The translations under genes were made by a program, and so were the position numbers. A DNA stretch of 64,000 nucleotides, from positions 9,114,001-9,178,000 of the forward strand of contig CM060734.1 of assembly GCA_030704615.1 (NCBI GenBank). The letters run 5' to 3'. Shown one piece after another: positions 10,124 to 21,049 of this stretch. The notes under the pieces were generated by a model that was not told the origin of the DNA, ran no database searches, and worked only from the letters and a program-made list of their open reading frames with translations. The DNA is from Takakia lepidozioides (taxonomy: Eukaryota; Streptophyta; Takakiopsida; Takakiales; Takakiaceae). How positions within the stretch are numbered: position 1 is the stretch's first letter; each line of letters begins with the position of its first letter.

Positions 10124-10327
10124 ATTATTCTACACGTTCCTTCAGGGATTCGGATGTTGCCAATCTCTTGGTGATGGCTAGTCGCAATGAGGGAATCTCT
10201 ATTTCGATTGGCATAATGGACTCCACCCCGTAAACTAATGAAAAAGGGGTGTGTTGAGTGGTTACCTTATGTGTCGTGCAAAACGCCCACAAAGCTTAAA
10301 TCAACTTGGTGTCCCAATCCCGCTTAT
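10124..10327 (-). pseudogene. antisense fragment of a different Ty3/gypsy integrase
   Basis: The minus strand translates as ALWAFCTTHKVTTQHTPFSL followed by VYGVESIMPIEIEIPSLRLA, the C-terminal half of a gypsy integrase core of the common plant type. It is preceded by WDTKLI and an in-frame TAA. It is unrelated in sequence to the integrases of copies A and B. It sits exactly where the 5' part of copy B should be, so copy B was truncated and joined to, or inserted into, this older relic. Confidence 0.8.
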
Positions 10328-10329
10328 GC

Positions 10330-11438
10330 TCCCTCTCAATCCACAACTGTTTACGCCTTTCATGGCATGGAAGGGGTTGTTTCAGCACCTTGAGGGGCCG
10401 CCTATGGATGATTATCATGAGTTCAGGCGGGGGCATGAGGTTGAGATCGAGGAGTGGAGGATGTACTGGTCACCCGACTATGTCTCCATCACTAGAGGTA
10501 CTAGAGGCACAAGGGCAGCAGCCACACCGGCAGCTCCACCAGCAGCTGCAGCTGCAACAACAGCTTCCACGAGCAGTAGTGGGACTAGTGGTACAACAAC
10601 TATGACATCCACCCAAGCTACTGCTGCACCAGCACCAACGCCCGTGCCTGCATTCAACCCTGTTGTGGAGTTCTTCGAAGAGTTGAGAAGGAACTACCAA
10701 GGGGTGAGGACAAAGAAGTTGAGGAGCTTGCAAGAGTTCCAGAGGAAGCTTACTAAGAGCTTGAGGGAGGGTTTCACTCGCATCAGGAGCTTGATTAATG
10801 TAACCCAAGGGGTTACGGAAGCTCAGGCAATCCAATTTTGGTACGGGATATTGGACAAGGAGCTGAGGAGAAGGGTGCGGGATGCAACTCTCCTACAAGC
10901 GGCCCAACCCACCTTAGCAAATATGTTTTTTCTGGTAGAGCGGATAGAGCTCAACATGGTGGAGGAACGAGTGGTCATGGTGGGATTTGCTAAGGAGGCA
11001 CCACGGGGTAGTGGTGCTCCTAGCCAGCCACTACCTCAACGTGCTCAAGGCAACAAGGGGGCTCAGGTGAAGCCCAGGGAAGGGCAGAGAGGACCTCAGA
11101 TGCAAGGGTCTCTCCCTTCATTTGCAAGCCAACAACGGGTGGATGTGGTGTGCTGGACATGTGGAGGACCCCATGTTAAGAAGGATTGCCCAGAGGGAGG
11201 CAATGGTTTGGCACCGGCACAGCCTGCACAGTTGCAATGTGGGCATTGTGGCAAGTACGGGCATGGAGAAGCCCAGTGCTGTGGTTTGCATCCTGAGTTG
11301 CGCCCAGGCCAGTTCCAAGGGAATCAATGGTGGCCGGGGGCGAGGTGGAGCAGCCTAGAGAGGACGAGGTGGCCAGGCACGAGGTGCAGGCCAAGGGCAA
11401 GCTCAACATGGCCAAGGACGCGGAGGTCAGGGTGTTGA
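10330..11438 (+). pseudogene. gag: gag of copy B
   Basis: An open frame (beginning upstream at 10251 in unrelated sequence) reads NPQLFTPFMAWKGLFQHLEG and continues uninterrupted through the capsid region. It then passes an Ala/Thr-rich linker, LREGFTRIRSLINVTQGVTE, and both zinc knuckles (CWTCGGPHVKKDC and CGHCGKYGHGEAQC). A one-base insertion near 11324 (GGGAATCAATGG against GGGAACAATGG in copy A) puts the RG-rich tail out of frame. It lacks the gag N-terminus, so it is not functional, but it is the best record of the capsid and nucleocapsid sequence in the window. Confidence 0.85.
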
Positions 11439-11445
11439 CCAAGGC

Positions 11446-13039
11446 ATGGCCAACCGGCTTCAACAGCTAGAGCAGAGGCTGGCTGCCATGGCCACAGCTC
11501 AGGTGGTACCGGCTCCAAAGCCAGATGGTCCACTTTCTGCTCCTGAGAGAGGAGACATGGGAGGCATGGGGTTCATGTGCGGGGCAGCACTACCACTAGT
11601 GAGGGGTGCCACTACCACTACCACTATGGGTGGGGCACCACTACCACTAGTATCGGGCAACACTACCACTACCACTATGTGCGGGGCAGGACTACCACCG
11701 GTGCAAGTGGAGTCAGCTGCGGCAATGACTCGAGGAGCAGCACGAGTTCCTGAGCCACGGGGTGCGGAGGTGGAGTTGGATCCACAGCGTGGGGAGGCAA
11801 ACCATCAGGCCAGGCTTCCTCAGTATTCACATTGGCGGAGACAGTGTCGACGCCGTCCATGGCACCTAGTTCTCGCCCGACTGTTACCGAGGCGAAGATT
11901 ACTATGTCATTGAGGAGAGCTACACGGGCAACACCACTACCTAGTGTTGCCAAGGCTATGGCTGCTAGTGTGCTGCTGGGGGGGCCACATCTGTGTGCCA
12001 GGCTCCATTATTCTCGGCTACCATGATTGCGACGCCGAGGGTAAGACCAGCTGAGGTGTTCAGGCTGGTAGCGACACTCTGTGAGAGTGGGGAGGTTACT
12101 TCATCTTTTGCGGAGATAATAGGAGGTATAGTACCGGAGGGATCCTTGGATTTGAGGGTCAAGACTGCCACGGCGGCACCATGGCAAGCTGCAGCGGCCA
12201 GGTTGATGGAGCTGCCAGCTAGGCCAGCCATTGAGCGCGCTATGGTGACACCTGGAGTTGTCATGTTAGACAACCAGGATGACATTTTCTATTTGAGTGG
12301 ACCGGCAGGCAAGAGGTACCGGCCACTGCGGGTCTTGTTGGACTTGGGAGCTTAGCCATTGATGCTGAGCAGAGCTGCTATTGCAGGCTTGGGCCTCACG
12401 GAGGCAGATATGGAGTCGTGCCCTTTCCAGATACTGACATCTCTGGGAGGATCAGAGCAGGCTCAGGGCATGACACGGCGTGAGTTGGCTATTAAACTAC
12501 ATCCGGATCATGCTACAGACGGCTCAGTGATGAGAGCCAAGGCCATTGTGACAGACGCGGTCTCGTACGATGTCCTTGTTGGTGGGGCAGTGTTGTACCC
12601 CATGGGCTTCACCCTGGATTTTTGGTAGGAGTCAGCTTCCTATAGGCCTGAATGGCAATCAGGGGAGGGCTGGCGTGTGGAGCTCATTGTGACGTCCATA
12701 GGAGGAGTTGCGGTTGCCCAACGAGGCAAGATGCCGACACTGGCAGCATTCACATCTGCAGTGACTTGGCCTGGAGAGTTGTTGGATGGCAACACTCATT
12801 CTGAGGATGTGTCAACTCTGGGAGAGCAGGATGACATGCATGGTACGGCGGAGTTGTCTGCCATGGTTGCTCATACTCCATTGTGGGGCTCGAGCAAGGA
12901 TTTGCAGCGGGTTGCTGATCGACGGGTGCAACAAGCCTGGGTAGAGTCTTTTGTACCGTCAGGAGAGGAGGACAGTGCGGGGATTGCACCAGGACCACCT
13001 CAGTTGTCACCATTGGACACCACACCGATCGTGTGGTAG
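11446..13039 (+). pseudogene. protease and linker region of copy B
   Basis: Pieces at 11446-11913, 11993-12355, 12359-12628 and 12677-13039 align with copy A's protease region. The linker carries a tandem expansion (LPLV plus Thr-rich repeats, 11590-11690) absent from copy A. The active site reads VLLDLGA followed by TAG (12340-12354), so the catalytic D-S-G is lost. Downstream the frame 12677-13039 is intact through GSSKDLQRVADRRVQQAW up to a TAG just before methyltransferase motif I. Confidence 0.8.
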
Positions 13040-13042
13040 TGT

Positions 13043-14302
13043 CCGGATGAAGGCATTTTCCTTCTGGACTTGTTTGGCAGAATCAGCACCGGATTGGCTG
13101 CTGTGCTACAGGCAAGTGTACGGGTACGGCGTTACTTGGATGTGGAGAGGGATGAGACTGCACAACGCGTCTCACTCCGTCATGTTGCTCAGTTGGTGCA
13201 GCAGTACCCTGAGTTGTTGTCGGTGTCTGTAGTTCGTGGATATCAGCAGGCCTTGCCAGCAGACATTTCGTTGCTGGGGGTGCAGGATTTGGAGCGGATT
13301 GGCTCCATTGATTTGGTAGTGGCAGGATGGCCCTGCCAAGGGCATTCATCAGCCGGGCATGGCAATGGATTGCGAGACTCGAGGTCGGGTCTGTTTTGGG
13401 AGATGGTGCGGATTTTGCACCACTTACAGCTTCATCAAACTGTATCTCCAACATACATCTTGGAGAATACGCCACTGATGGGCGATTCTTAGGCCAGGGT
13501 GATGGCCAGTGTGCATCAAATCTGGTCGTGGCTTGGGTCAGCAGTGTTGCTGGATGCAGCTGCAGTGGGATCACGGGCTCATCGTCCACGGCTATGGTGG
13601 ACTAACTTGATGCTACCCGCACTGCTCAAGCGTGCATTTGATGGGGTGCAACGGCTAGCACACCTCACAGTGGATAGCATTTTGGACATAGGGATGCAGT
13701 CTCAGCGTGTGAGACACGATGACCATTCGCCTTTGGCAATGGTCAACAAAGTGGGTCAACCATGAGCAACACTACCTACACTGCTCAGCTTCCCATGATC
13801 GCATGCTTTCCGGGATAGTGGACCTGGCCTCCTGTGGGATGCTCAGTTGAAGCAGTTAGTGAAGCCTAATGCCGACGAGAGAGAGCGGGCTATGGGTTTT
13901 TCCACTGGGACCACGGCAGTGTCTTCTCTTTCTGAGGCATCACGTCGTCAGGTGTTGAGGCAAGCGATGGATCTCAATTGCTTGACCTGGATTATCAGCT
14001 TGGCTATGGCTGAGCAACGTAGAGTGCGGAGTGCACTTCCCCTGACGGTCTCTCTGCCTACCGAGACGGTACAGGCAGTGAGTGGGGGCGAGCCGGTGAG
14101 GACCACGGGGTGTAGCCATCCATGGCACACGTGGGAGGTGCTCGAGGTTCAGAGGGAGTTGGCAGCCAAGGCGGCTGTGATAGATGAGGTTGGGGATTCT
14201 TCTCGGGTCGAGGAGGTCCTCAAGGATGAGATGATGGGGCAAGATGAGGCCTTATCAATGACTGAGCAGGCAGGGAGTACTGCTCATGAGGTTGCGGCAT
14301 AA
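13043..14302 (+). pseudogene. C5-cytosine DNA methyltransferase domain of copy B
   Basis: Motif I is continuous here: LLDLFGRISTGLAAVLQ (about 13060-13110). Then come WPCQGHSSAGHG with catalytic Cys codon 13334-13336, and ILENTPL (ENV changed to ENT). A TAG follows at about 13490, then HRPRLWWTNL, another stop near 13763, and the C-terminal block ERERAMGFSTGTTAVSSLSE with RRQVLRQAMDLNCLTW (13870-14000). Independent decay relative to copy A (different stops and frameshifts) shows that the domain was present in the common source element. Confidence 0.87.
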
Positions 14303-14494
14303 CAACCACGAGTCACGTCTCCTACCTCTAAGTCTGCTGGACTTAAGGTTGCAGTTACGGAGGACAATTGGGAGCCTGACATTGGACCCATTGTCACTGG
14401 AGGAGAGAGACGACGTATACGGCGGTTCCTGAGGGCTTACAGGAATTGTTTTGTCTCTCGTGTTACGGTGGAGGAGCATGAGAGACATGTTTAG
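14303..14494 (+). other. pre-RT spacer and deletion junction in copy B
   Basis: After the DNMT the sequence reads NWEPDIGPIVTGGERRRIRR and FLRAYRNCF, the segment that normally precedes RT in Ty3/gypsy pol. At about 14490 it jumps straight to TTTAGGTTGTGCATCG, the end of RNase H. The whole RT and RNase H (roughly 1.3 kb expected) are therefore missing. The junction lies at the TAG shared with copy A. Confidence 0.8.
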
Positions 14495-16187
14495 GTTGTG
14501 CATCGACCGGATTTGGTCAATAGGGATGCGGATGGATTGAATCGCAATCCATGCATGAGCCAGTAGAATGACACTGGAGCTCGGTGGCATGGTGAGACGG
14601 ACGAGGAGATGGTGCTGGGATGGCATGCATCTGCTTTTTTGTGTATCTTGGCATCGGGAGGTCAGGTTGGACCTACAACAGGGATGACTGTAGACGGAGT
14701 GTCTGAGGACCCTGAGGCTAGAGATGAGCCAGGTGGTGCCAGAGATATACATGAGGATTCGGTTGTGTTGGACTATCTCCGCACTGGAGACACGGCAGCT
14801 AGTGTGACTTCCAAGGAGAGGGATTGGATCCTGCAACAAGCCAAGAGGTTCAAGTGGGAGGGGATACACCTGTTTCGAGTGTGGGAGGATGGTCGGGTGA
14901 GGATTGTGCCTCACCCAACACAGCGTGCACGGTTAGTGCGACATGCCTATGAGGAGTTGGGGCATTTTGGAGTGCGACGCACTCATAGTCTACTGCAGGG
15001 GCAGCATTGGTGGCATGGTATGCACATAGAGGTGCAACAATTTGTGGCTAGGTGCATGGTGTGTGACAGGGTGCGTGCTTCATTCAATGCCCCTACACCA
15101 CAGTTGCATCATTTACCCATCATGGGATTGGGCCATAGGTGGAGTCTTGACTTCGCAAGGCCGTTGCCACTGACGATGCGCCACCATAGATATGTGTTGG
15201 TGATGGTGGAGCACTTCTCCAAGTGGATTGAGTTGGTTCCATTGCCTGACAAGGCTAGTGAGGGGGTTTGCGTATGCATTCCTGGATCGTGTGCTTAGCC
15301 GATTTGGTGCTCCAGCTGAGGTACTCACGGACCAAGGGAGAGAGTTCTTGGGGGAGTTTCAGGCTTTGTGTGATAAAGCCTTGATAGACCACCGTACCAC
15401 TTCTCGGGATCATCCTGAGGCCGATGGCTTGGCAGAGAAAGTGGTGCAGACAGTGAAGAGGGGTTTGCGCAAGTATGGCTTGCAAAAGGGACACCTAGGA
15501 GATTGGGATCTTCAGGTACCTTGGTTAGCCATGGGCTACAGGTTTAGCAAGCAAACATCACTTGCCTCTTTCTCACCATATTTCCTTCTCTTTGGCCGAG
15601 AGCCAGATTTTCCGGCGTCTATTCGCAGGGAGACTGCAGTAGTCCTCAACCTTGATGATCCGGATGTGTGGACACAAGCATGTGGCCAGCGGGCAGAGTT
15701 GTTCAAGAGGGTCATGCCTATGGCTTTTGCGAACCTTGCTATTGCCCAATACCGAGATACATTGAGGTATGCCACTATACGTGGAGGGGGATATCGGCCA
15801 GGTGTTTGGCATTTCCACCCTGGGGACTATGTATATCTGCAGCAGACAACGCCTACGACCTTGGATGTTACAACAAGACGTGTGATTCTAAGGGTCAGGG
15901 AGGTGTTGCCTTCAGGAATGTTGATTCTGGAGGGTCGAGATGGCATGGTATGGAAGGACCATGTGCGCAATTGTGCGCCATGTCACCTTCCACATATGGA
16001 TGGGATGATAGATCCCAACCTTGCAGTGGTACCTGCAGGGTTGTGTTGCATGCTATGTGGGCATGCTCGTGGTGCCGCCACTATGCTGGTGTGTGATTGA
16101 TGCTCAAGAGGTTGGCACATGGGATGCTTGACACCATCTCTTGAGAGGGTTCCTGATGGAGATTGGTTATGTCCACACTGTTTGGGA
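14495..16187 (+). pseudogene. integrase with C-terminal PHD finger (copy B)
   Basis: Reads VVHRPDLVNRDADGLNRNP, the HHCC region, and WSLDFARPL (first Asp). A small insertion near 15265 shifts the frame. It continues at 15228-16100 with LTDQGREF (second Asp) and HPEADGLAEKVVQTVKRG, where the catalytic Glu is kept. The PHD finger (CMLCGHARGAATMLVCD...WHMGC...WLCPHC) keeps all zinc ligands, including the Cys lost in copy A, but a TGA at 16098-16100 replaces an Arg codon of copy A. So copies A and B have complementary lesions. Confidence 0.87.
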
Positions 16188-16451
16188 TAGTGGCAGTGGA
16201 TATGACTAGTGGCAGTTAACAAGACATGAGAGACCAAACTCATAGGAGTCAATACCCGAGATCTCAGGCTCAAGTTCACAGGTTGTAAGACGACAACTAA
16301 CGATGGGGCAACTCTTGTACCCGGCCTCTTGATCTATCGATTTTGAGTATAGTAGGGACAGTGGTGGAGGACTTAGTGAGGCTATGGCCACTATCACATC
16401 TTGTGGCTACCTGGACTTAGAAGGACCTAAGCGCCAGCTAGGGGGGGCAAT

Positions 16452-16998
16452 TGTGATGGACTAGTGGCAGCCTAATGATGGACTAGTGGCTGCACTAGTG
16501 GTGGCTAGTAGCAGCCTAGTGGTGGACTAGTGGCTGCACTAGTGGTGACTAGTGGTTGTCTAGTGGCAGCCTAGTGGTGCACTAGTGGTGGACTAGTGAT
16601 AGACTAGTGTTTGGTGTGCACATGTGTTGTGTGGTTTTGGAGAGCGATGTAGTTGTGTAGTGATATATATGCGCATGACAGCTGTCAAGTTATTTTACCA
16701 CTAGTGTGAAGTTAGCTAGGAAATAGCTAGCTTTTATATGTTGACATTTGGGATTGACCCAAGTGTCAATCTAGGGGCCAATATATGTTTGGGCACCTGG
16801 CGTTGTTATCTTCACGGCAGATCGCGGTGGCTCATCTTTTTTGAGTTGAGCCTCACCGCGTCTAGCTATGGCGCCGTAGTGTGGATTCCCCATGGCGTGA
16901 GGTGCACTTGGCTCGACTTAATATATGAATGATGTTTTCATGTGCAAGTATGTGAGTTTGAGAGAGCTTGTGTGCTTGTATCATTCTTTTCTTTATCA
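16452..16998 (+). repeat. 3' LTR of copy B
   Basis: Begins TGTGATGG after the purine tract GCTAGGGGGGGCAA and ends CTTTATCA. The first 230 bp consist of ACTAGTGG-type repeats, more numerous than in copy A. TGTCAAG at 16683 begins the shared block. The junction GACAGCTGTC at 16677-16686 is a perfect palindrome. Confidence 0.82.
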
Positions 16999-16999
16999 T

Positions 17000-17183
17000 T
17001 GTGATAGACTAGTGGCAGCCTAGTGATGGACTAGTGGCTGCACTAGTGGTGGCTAGTGGTTGTCTAGTGGCAGCCTAGTGGTGCACTAGTGGTGGACTAG
17101 TGATAGACTAGTGTTTGGTATGCACATGTGTTGTGTGGTTTTGGAAGCAATGTAGTTGTGTAGCGATATGTATGCGCACGACA
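17000..17183 (+). repeat. extra partial LTR copy behind copy B
   Basis: Repeats the LTR start (TGTGATAGACTAG to GCGCACGACA) and ends at the same base as the extra piece of copy A. Immediately beyond it begins the truncated end of a minus-strand RT element. Confidence 0.8.
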
Positions 17184-18781
17184 AGCTCAATCCACTTACC
17201 GGATTTCGGGGAAGATGGACCCCATTTGCACTTCCCAAAGGAACCATTCCTGGTTTTGAATCCAAAGTGAGTGCTGAGATCGAGGGTGAGCCATGTGGTA
17301 TTGCCGGAAGGCAATCTGAACCATGTACTCAATGACATCCCCCAAGTTATCTTCTCATAACACTGGGTTATGTCAGCGACAAATACATCATGGATTCTAG
17401 TAGGCAGGTTCAGAGTGAAGTCAGAAATGTTGTCTATAATCCAATACATGGAAGTGGATACTTTGAAAAACTTTTCATAAGTATCTAAGCGTATCTTGAC
17501 CCATTCTTTCACCAAAGGCAACAGGGCCATAGTGGCTCGTGTAAGAATACAGGCTAACTCACTGAAAATGCAGTTATGGGCATTCATGATCCATCGATAT
17601 TTCTTTTTGTGTAGCTTGTAGATCCCCATCATGTAGGGGAGACTACTAGCTGCTATTGGTACTTTAGGGATCAGGTTTTGTATCTGCTCAGACAAGCTTT
17701 CCATAACAGAGTCGGGTGGTAACCATACCTCATTTTGAGTGCAGGGCTTAAAATCTTTACCCATCAGTCGGTGAAAGGCCTGAGTTCTGATGTGCTTCAC
17801 ACACATATAACAGACATTATTGTTAGCCTTGTCAAGCCCCGACATATACAAGTTGTTAAGAAGCCATGATAGTTCATCACGAGCCTCATTCATAGTCAAA
17901 GGATTACCCTCGTTGTGAGTGCAATTGAATTTTCTTTTGCTGGCCCTGCGTTTCAGCCTGTCCCAACATGTGTTCTTTACCCATTGGCTGCAGTTTGCTG
18001 CCCATGGCTCACAAGGGTCCACACGTAGAATTTCAGAGGTTCTGGAAAAAGCATATGACACTTCATCAACGACATCTTTCAATATAGTGCATTTGAGATG
18101 TACGTGATTCATACCTAGGCTGAGAAGTTCTTTCAGCCTCGAATGTCTAATGATGTCCAAGTCCATGGTCCAAACATGTGATTTGGGGGCAGAACCAGAT
18201 AAGTGGAACTCTGCTTTAGTGTCCACATCACAAAAGTCATTGAATCTCTTGGCATTGCCACAGAGACAATCTGGTGAGTGGATTAGGTCCTGCAGAAAAT
18301 TGAAATCACAAAAAACAGCAGCAGACCTGTAATATTCTGTACTGCATTGTTTATGATAGGTCCAACCAAACATTATCTCATCAACGAGATTGGCCAAGTC
18401 GAGTTGCCCGAAAAACAAGAAGGCTTCTTTTATCACACCTTTAGGGCTTAGCCATTCCATTCCTCGGTTTGGGTACAACATATGTATGAAACCCAAAGGA
18501 GCAGCCTTTGCTGGTTGTGTTTCCAAGACAACCATCACCCTAGATTCAGATGTCATTCATCATTGAAGGAGTCTTGTTTTTCTTATAAAACAATCAGGAC
18601 AAACACCACCTTTGGTACATACCAGATCAGCATAAACACTTGAGCCTTTAAGAATGAGTTGCAGGTGTTGCAATTCCAAGAGCCCAGCCTGATAATTTAG
18701 ACCAACCAGCATGCTATGTCTATGTTCCATGAATGCATAAAGGTCTGGATCTGGTTTTCCAATCCTCTCTCCAAAACTCAA
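17184..18781 (-). pseudogene. unclassified reverse transcriptase element, copy 1 (3'-truncated)
   Basis: The long open frame (18556 down to about 17184) contains LGFIHMLYPNRGMEW, FGWTYHKQCSTEYYRSAAVF, SLGMNHVHLK and LPYMMGIYKLHKKKYRWIMN. The last resembles the conserved segment in front of RT motif A. Motif A is VFVADITQCYEKI, followed after a frameshift by GDVIEYMVQIAF. The catalytic GIPMG/YIDD half is absent because the element is cut off where the extra LTR piece of copy B begins. A short upstream frame (18781-18560) includes CPDC. The same protein is encoded, more completely but more broken, at 58.4-60.5 kb. I cannot place the RT in a named clade; Penelope-like and the rvt group are the candidates I considered. 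Confidence 0.75.
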
Positions 18782-20340
18782 TCAGAGTGGAGTGCTACAA
18801 TGAGCATTATCAAAACTTTATAGACAACACCAGCTCAAAGGGTATTCCAAAAGGCTAGTTTGATAAGTTAAACCAGCCCCTATGTATTTTGAAAAAGCCC
18901 AACAAGACCACTGCTTGGTATTCTCCAAGTCAAGTACAGCTTGGTACTTTCCAAGTTAACATAGTAAAACTGAACCTGTTTCAAATTCAAAGGATGGTTC
19001 CAAAGGCATTGTTTGGCAACTTTAAAACAGATGTTATGTAATCTGAAAAGCCCATCATGCCAGCTGCTTGGTGATCTCTAAGTTAAAATAGTGTAACCAG
19101 GGCTGTTTTAAATTTAGAACTCTGACCTCAATGTTCGAAAAGTACGGCTTGGTACTTACCGTGTTAAATCAGCATAAGAAGGCCTATCTTAAGCATCATT
19201 GGATAGCCTTATAAGGTCTGGAGATGGTACTCCAGCACCATATCAAAATGCAGCCGAAGTTCAGACTGGTATCATGCTAGAAAACTGATTTACAACTAGG
19301 TTAAAACCCAACTAATATGGTGCCAAAGTTCAGACTGGTATCGTACCAGAAAATTGACTTATAATCAGGTTACAACCCATAAAAACCAAAAAGGTTTAAG
19401 GTTGAGAGGCCGAATTGTATCAGATGCCCCACTGAAGCAGTATGTAGCGTCAATCGTCACCATCGCCAAGCCTTTGATCATCTGCAAACTGAAAAATACA
19501 CATCAAGTGAAGACCCTCACCTGTGCCCATCCCAAAAACCACCACATCAAGATGTGTGTTAGTGAGGATGCACGAGGTGAGTAGCAGGTCTTCACAGTTG
19601 CTATCCATGTCCAACATGCATTCTATAGTGAGCAAATTGATCAAAAGAAAAACATAGGTGCGACACCACAAATAACTTTAATCGTTTGTGGACTGGGACG
19701 TTGCGGCATTCACCACTTGAATCTTCAGAGATCACAGCAGAATGCAACAAATTGGGATACTTGAGGACAAATTGCATCTTTACAAAGTGCATGATACTTC
19801 CCCCATCACCTTATGAGCGCCGCTGCTTCATGTATAAGAAAGATTGCAGGCAAACACAACAGTAGGTCATTTGCCAGTGCGGGAAATGGAAGAGCCTACC
19901 GCCATCGCGCAAGAAAAACAAAATGCACGCGGATCGTGATGCTCGAGCACTCAGCTCAGCCGCCATCGCCATCCTCCAGAGAAAACAAGCACGAATATCG
20001 TGTTGTGCTTAGGGCAGAGAGGCGGTTAGCAAACCATCCCGTGATTTCATCCACTGGGATGAAATTTTGCACTACATTAGAGTTACATCCTCTTAGGTTT
20101 ACATCTATTAGGGTAACATCCAGGATGGATGTAATCCGTCATGGATGAAAAATGCAGGCTACATCCTTAGTGGTAAAGCTCAAGACAATAATTCATCAAG
20201 TTAGGGATTATACCTGGCATATTTTTCATCCGATATGGATGAAATTGAAAACATATTCCATTAGGGATTAGAAAGAAGGTATTTCCAAACCAGGTAGGCT
20301 TAGGAAAAAAATTGTTAATCCCAAACAGATAATTGGAGAG
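18782..20340 (-). repeat. untranslated/terminal region of RT element copy 1
   Basis: The stretch 19510-19620 is the reverse complement of 55740-55850 and 61660-61780 (shared GTGTTAGTGAGGATGC and CACAGTTGCTATCCATGTC). 20040-20280 has several CATCC...GGATG mini-hairpins typical of this family. The region 18800-19300 shows repeated phrases (GCTTGGTACTTACC-like) but no gene. Confidence 0.6.
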
Positions 20341-20657
20341 AGGGAGAGAGAGGGAGAGATGAGGGAAAAAAAATAAAAAAGAAGGTGGGGTGGGGGGGGG
20401 GGAGTGACTGCTGCTGCTCAGTCACTCCCCCCCCCCCCCCACCTTCTTTTTTACTTTTTTTCCCTCATCTCTCCCTCTCTCTCCCTCTCTCTCTCCACAT
20501 CTTGATGGCACAGAAGGAGAGAGAGGGAGAGATGAGGGAAAAGAGTGAGAGAGGGGGACAAAAGGAGAGAGGGACAGATGCAGTGAGGGAGAGAGGGAGC
20601 AGCTGCACAGTCACTCCCCCACCCCCCCACCTTTTTTCTTTTTTTTTTTCCCCCCTC

Positions 20658-20692
<35 letters not shown>

Positions 20693-20925
20693 CATCCTGA
20701 TGGGACAGAGGGAGACAAAGGGACAGAGGAAGAGATGAGGGAAAAGAGGGAGAGAGAGGGAGAGATGAGAAATTAATTAATTAATTTAAAAAAAAATGGG
20801 GGGGTGGAGGGACTGACTGAGCCGCTGCTGCTCAGTCACTCCCCCCCCCCCCCCCCACTTTTTATTTTTTATTTTTTTCCCCTCATCAGTCTTTCTCTCT
20901 CCCTGTCTCCCTCTCTCTCCACATC
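20341..20925. repeat. three long GA/A/G...C/T/TC palindromes
   Basis: First: 20341-20497. Its arms run GAGGGAGAGATGAGGG, A-rich, G-rich, GTGACTG, then a CTGCTG centre, then CAGTCAC, C-rich, T-rich and CCCTCATCTCTCCCTC. Second, more degenerate: 20516-20695. Third: 20741-20925 with centre GACTGAGCCGCTGCTGCTCAGTC. Related palindromes lie at 52134-52310 and 54572-54745. Each sits next to a terminal region of the RT-element family. Confidence 0.8.
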
Positions 20926-20948
20926 GTGATGGGACAGAGGGAGAGAGA

Positions 20949-21040
20949 GGGAAGATAAAATGTCTTGTCGAGACATGGACAAGACCAAACAAGGTCGTTG
21001 TCAATTTGTATGACAAATCAACCTCATAACGAGGCACTAT
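20949..21040 (-). other. three-hairpin module, copy near 21.0 kb
   Basis: Read on the minus strand: GCCTC/GAGGT hairpin, GACAA..GACC/GGTC..TTGTC hairpin, and ATGTC-TCGACAA-GACAT hairpin, then ATCTTCCCTCTC. It matches five other copies with compensatory changes in the stems. Confidence 0.7.
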
Positions 21041-21049
21041 CAATCACTC

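Larger units (their letters stand above)
10328..17183 (+). mobile_element. Ty3/gypsy-DNMT retrotransposon copy B (5'-truncated)
   Basis: Same order as copy A, starting inside gag: gag, protease, DNMT, integrase, PHD, 3' LTR and the extra LTR piece. It lacks the 5' LTR, the leader and the gag N-terminus. RT and RNase H have been removed by one deletion ending at 14491-14494. The direct head-to-tail placement behind copy A, and sequence differences throughout, indicate a separate insertion or an old tandem rearrangement rather than a recent duplication. Confidence 0.9.

Noticed and set aside
20385-20738. ORFs of 76-117 codons in the GA/TC-rich region
   Set aside because: Simple-sequence translations on both strands.
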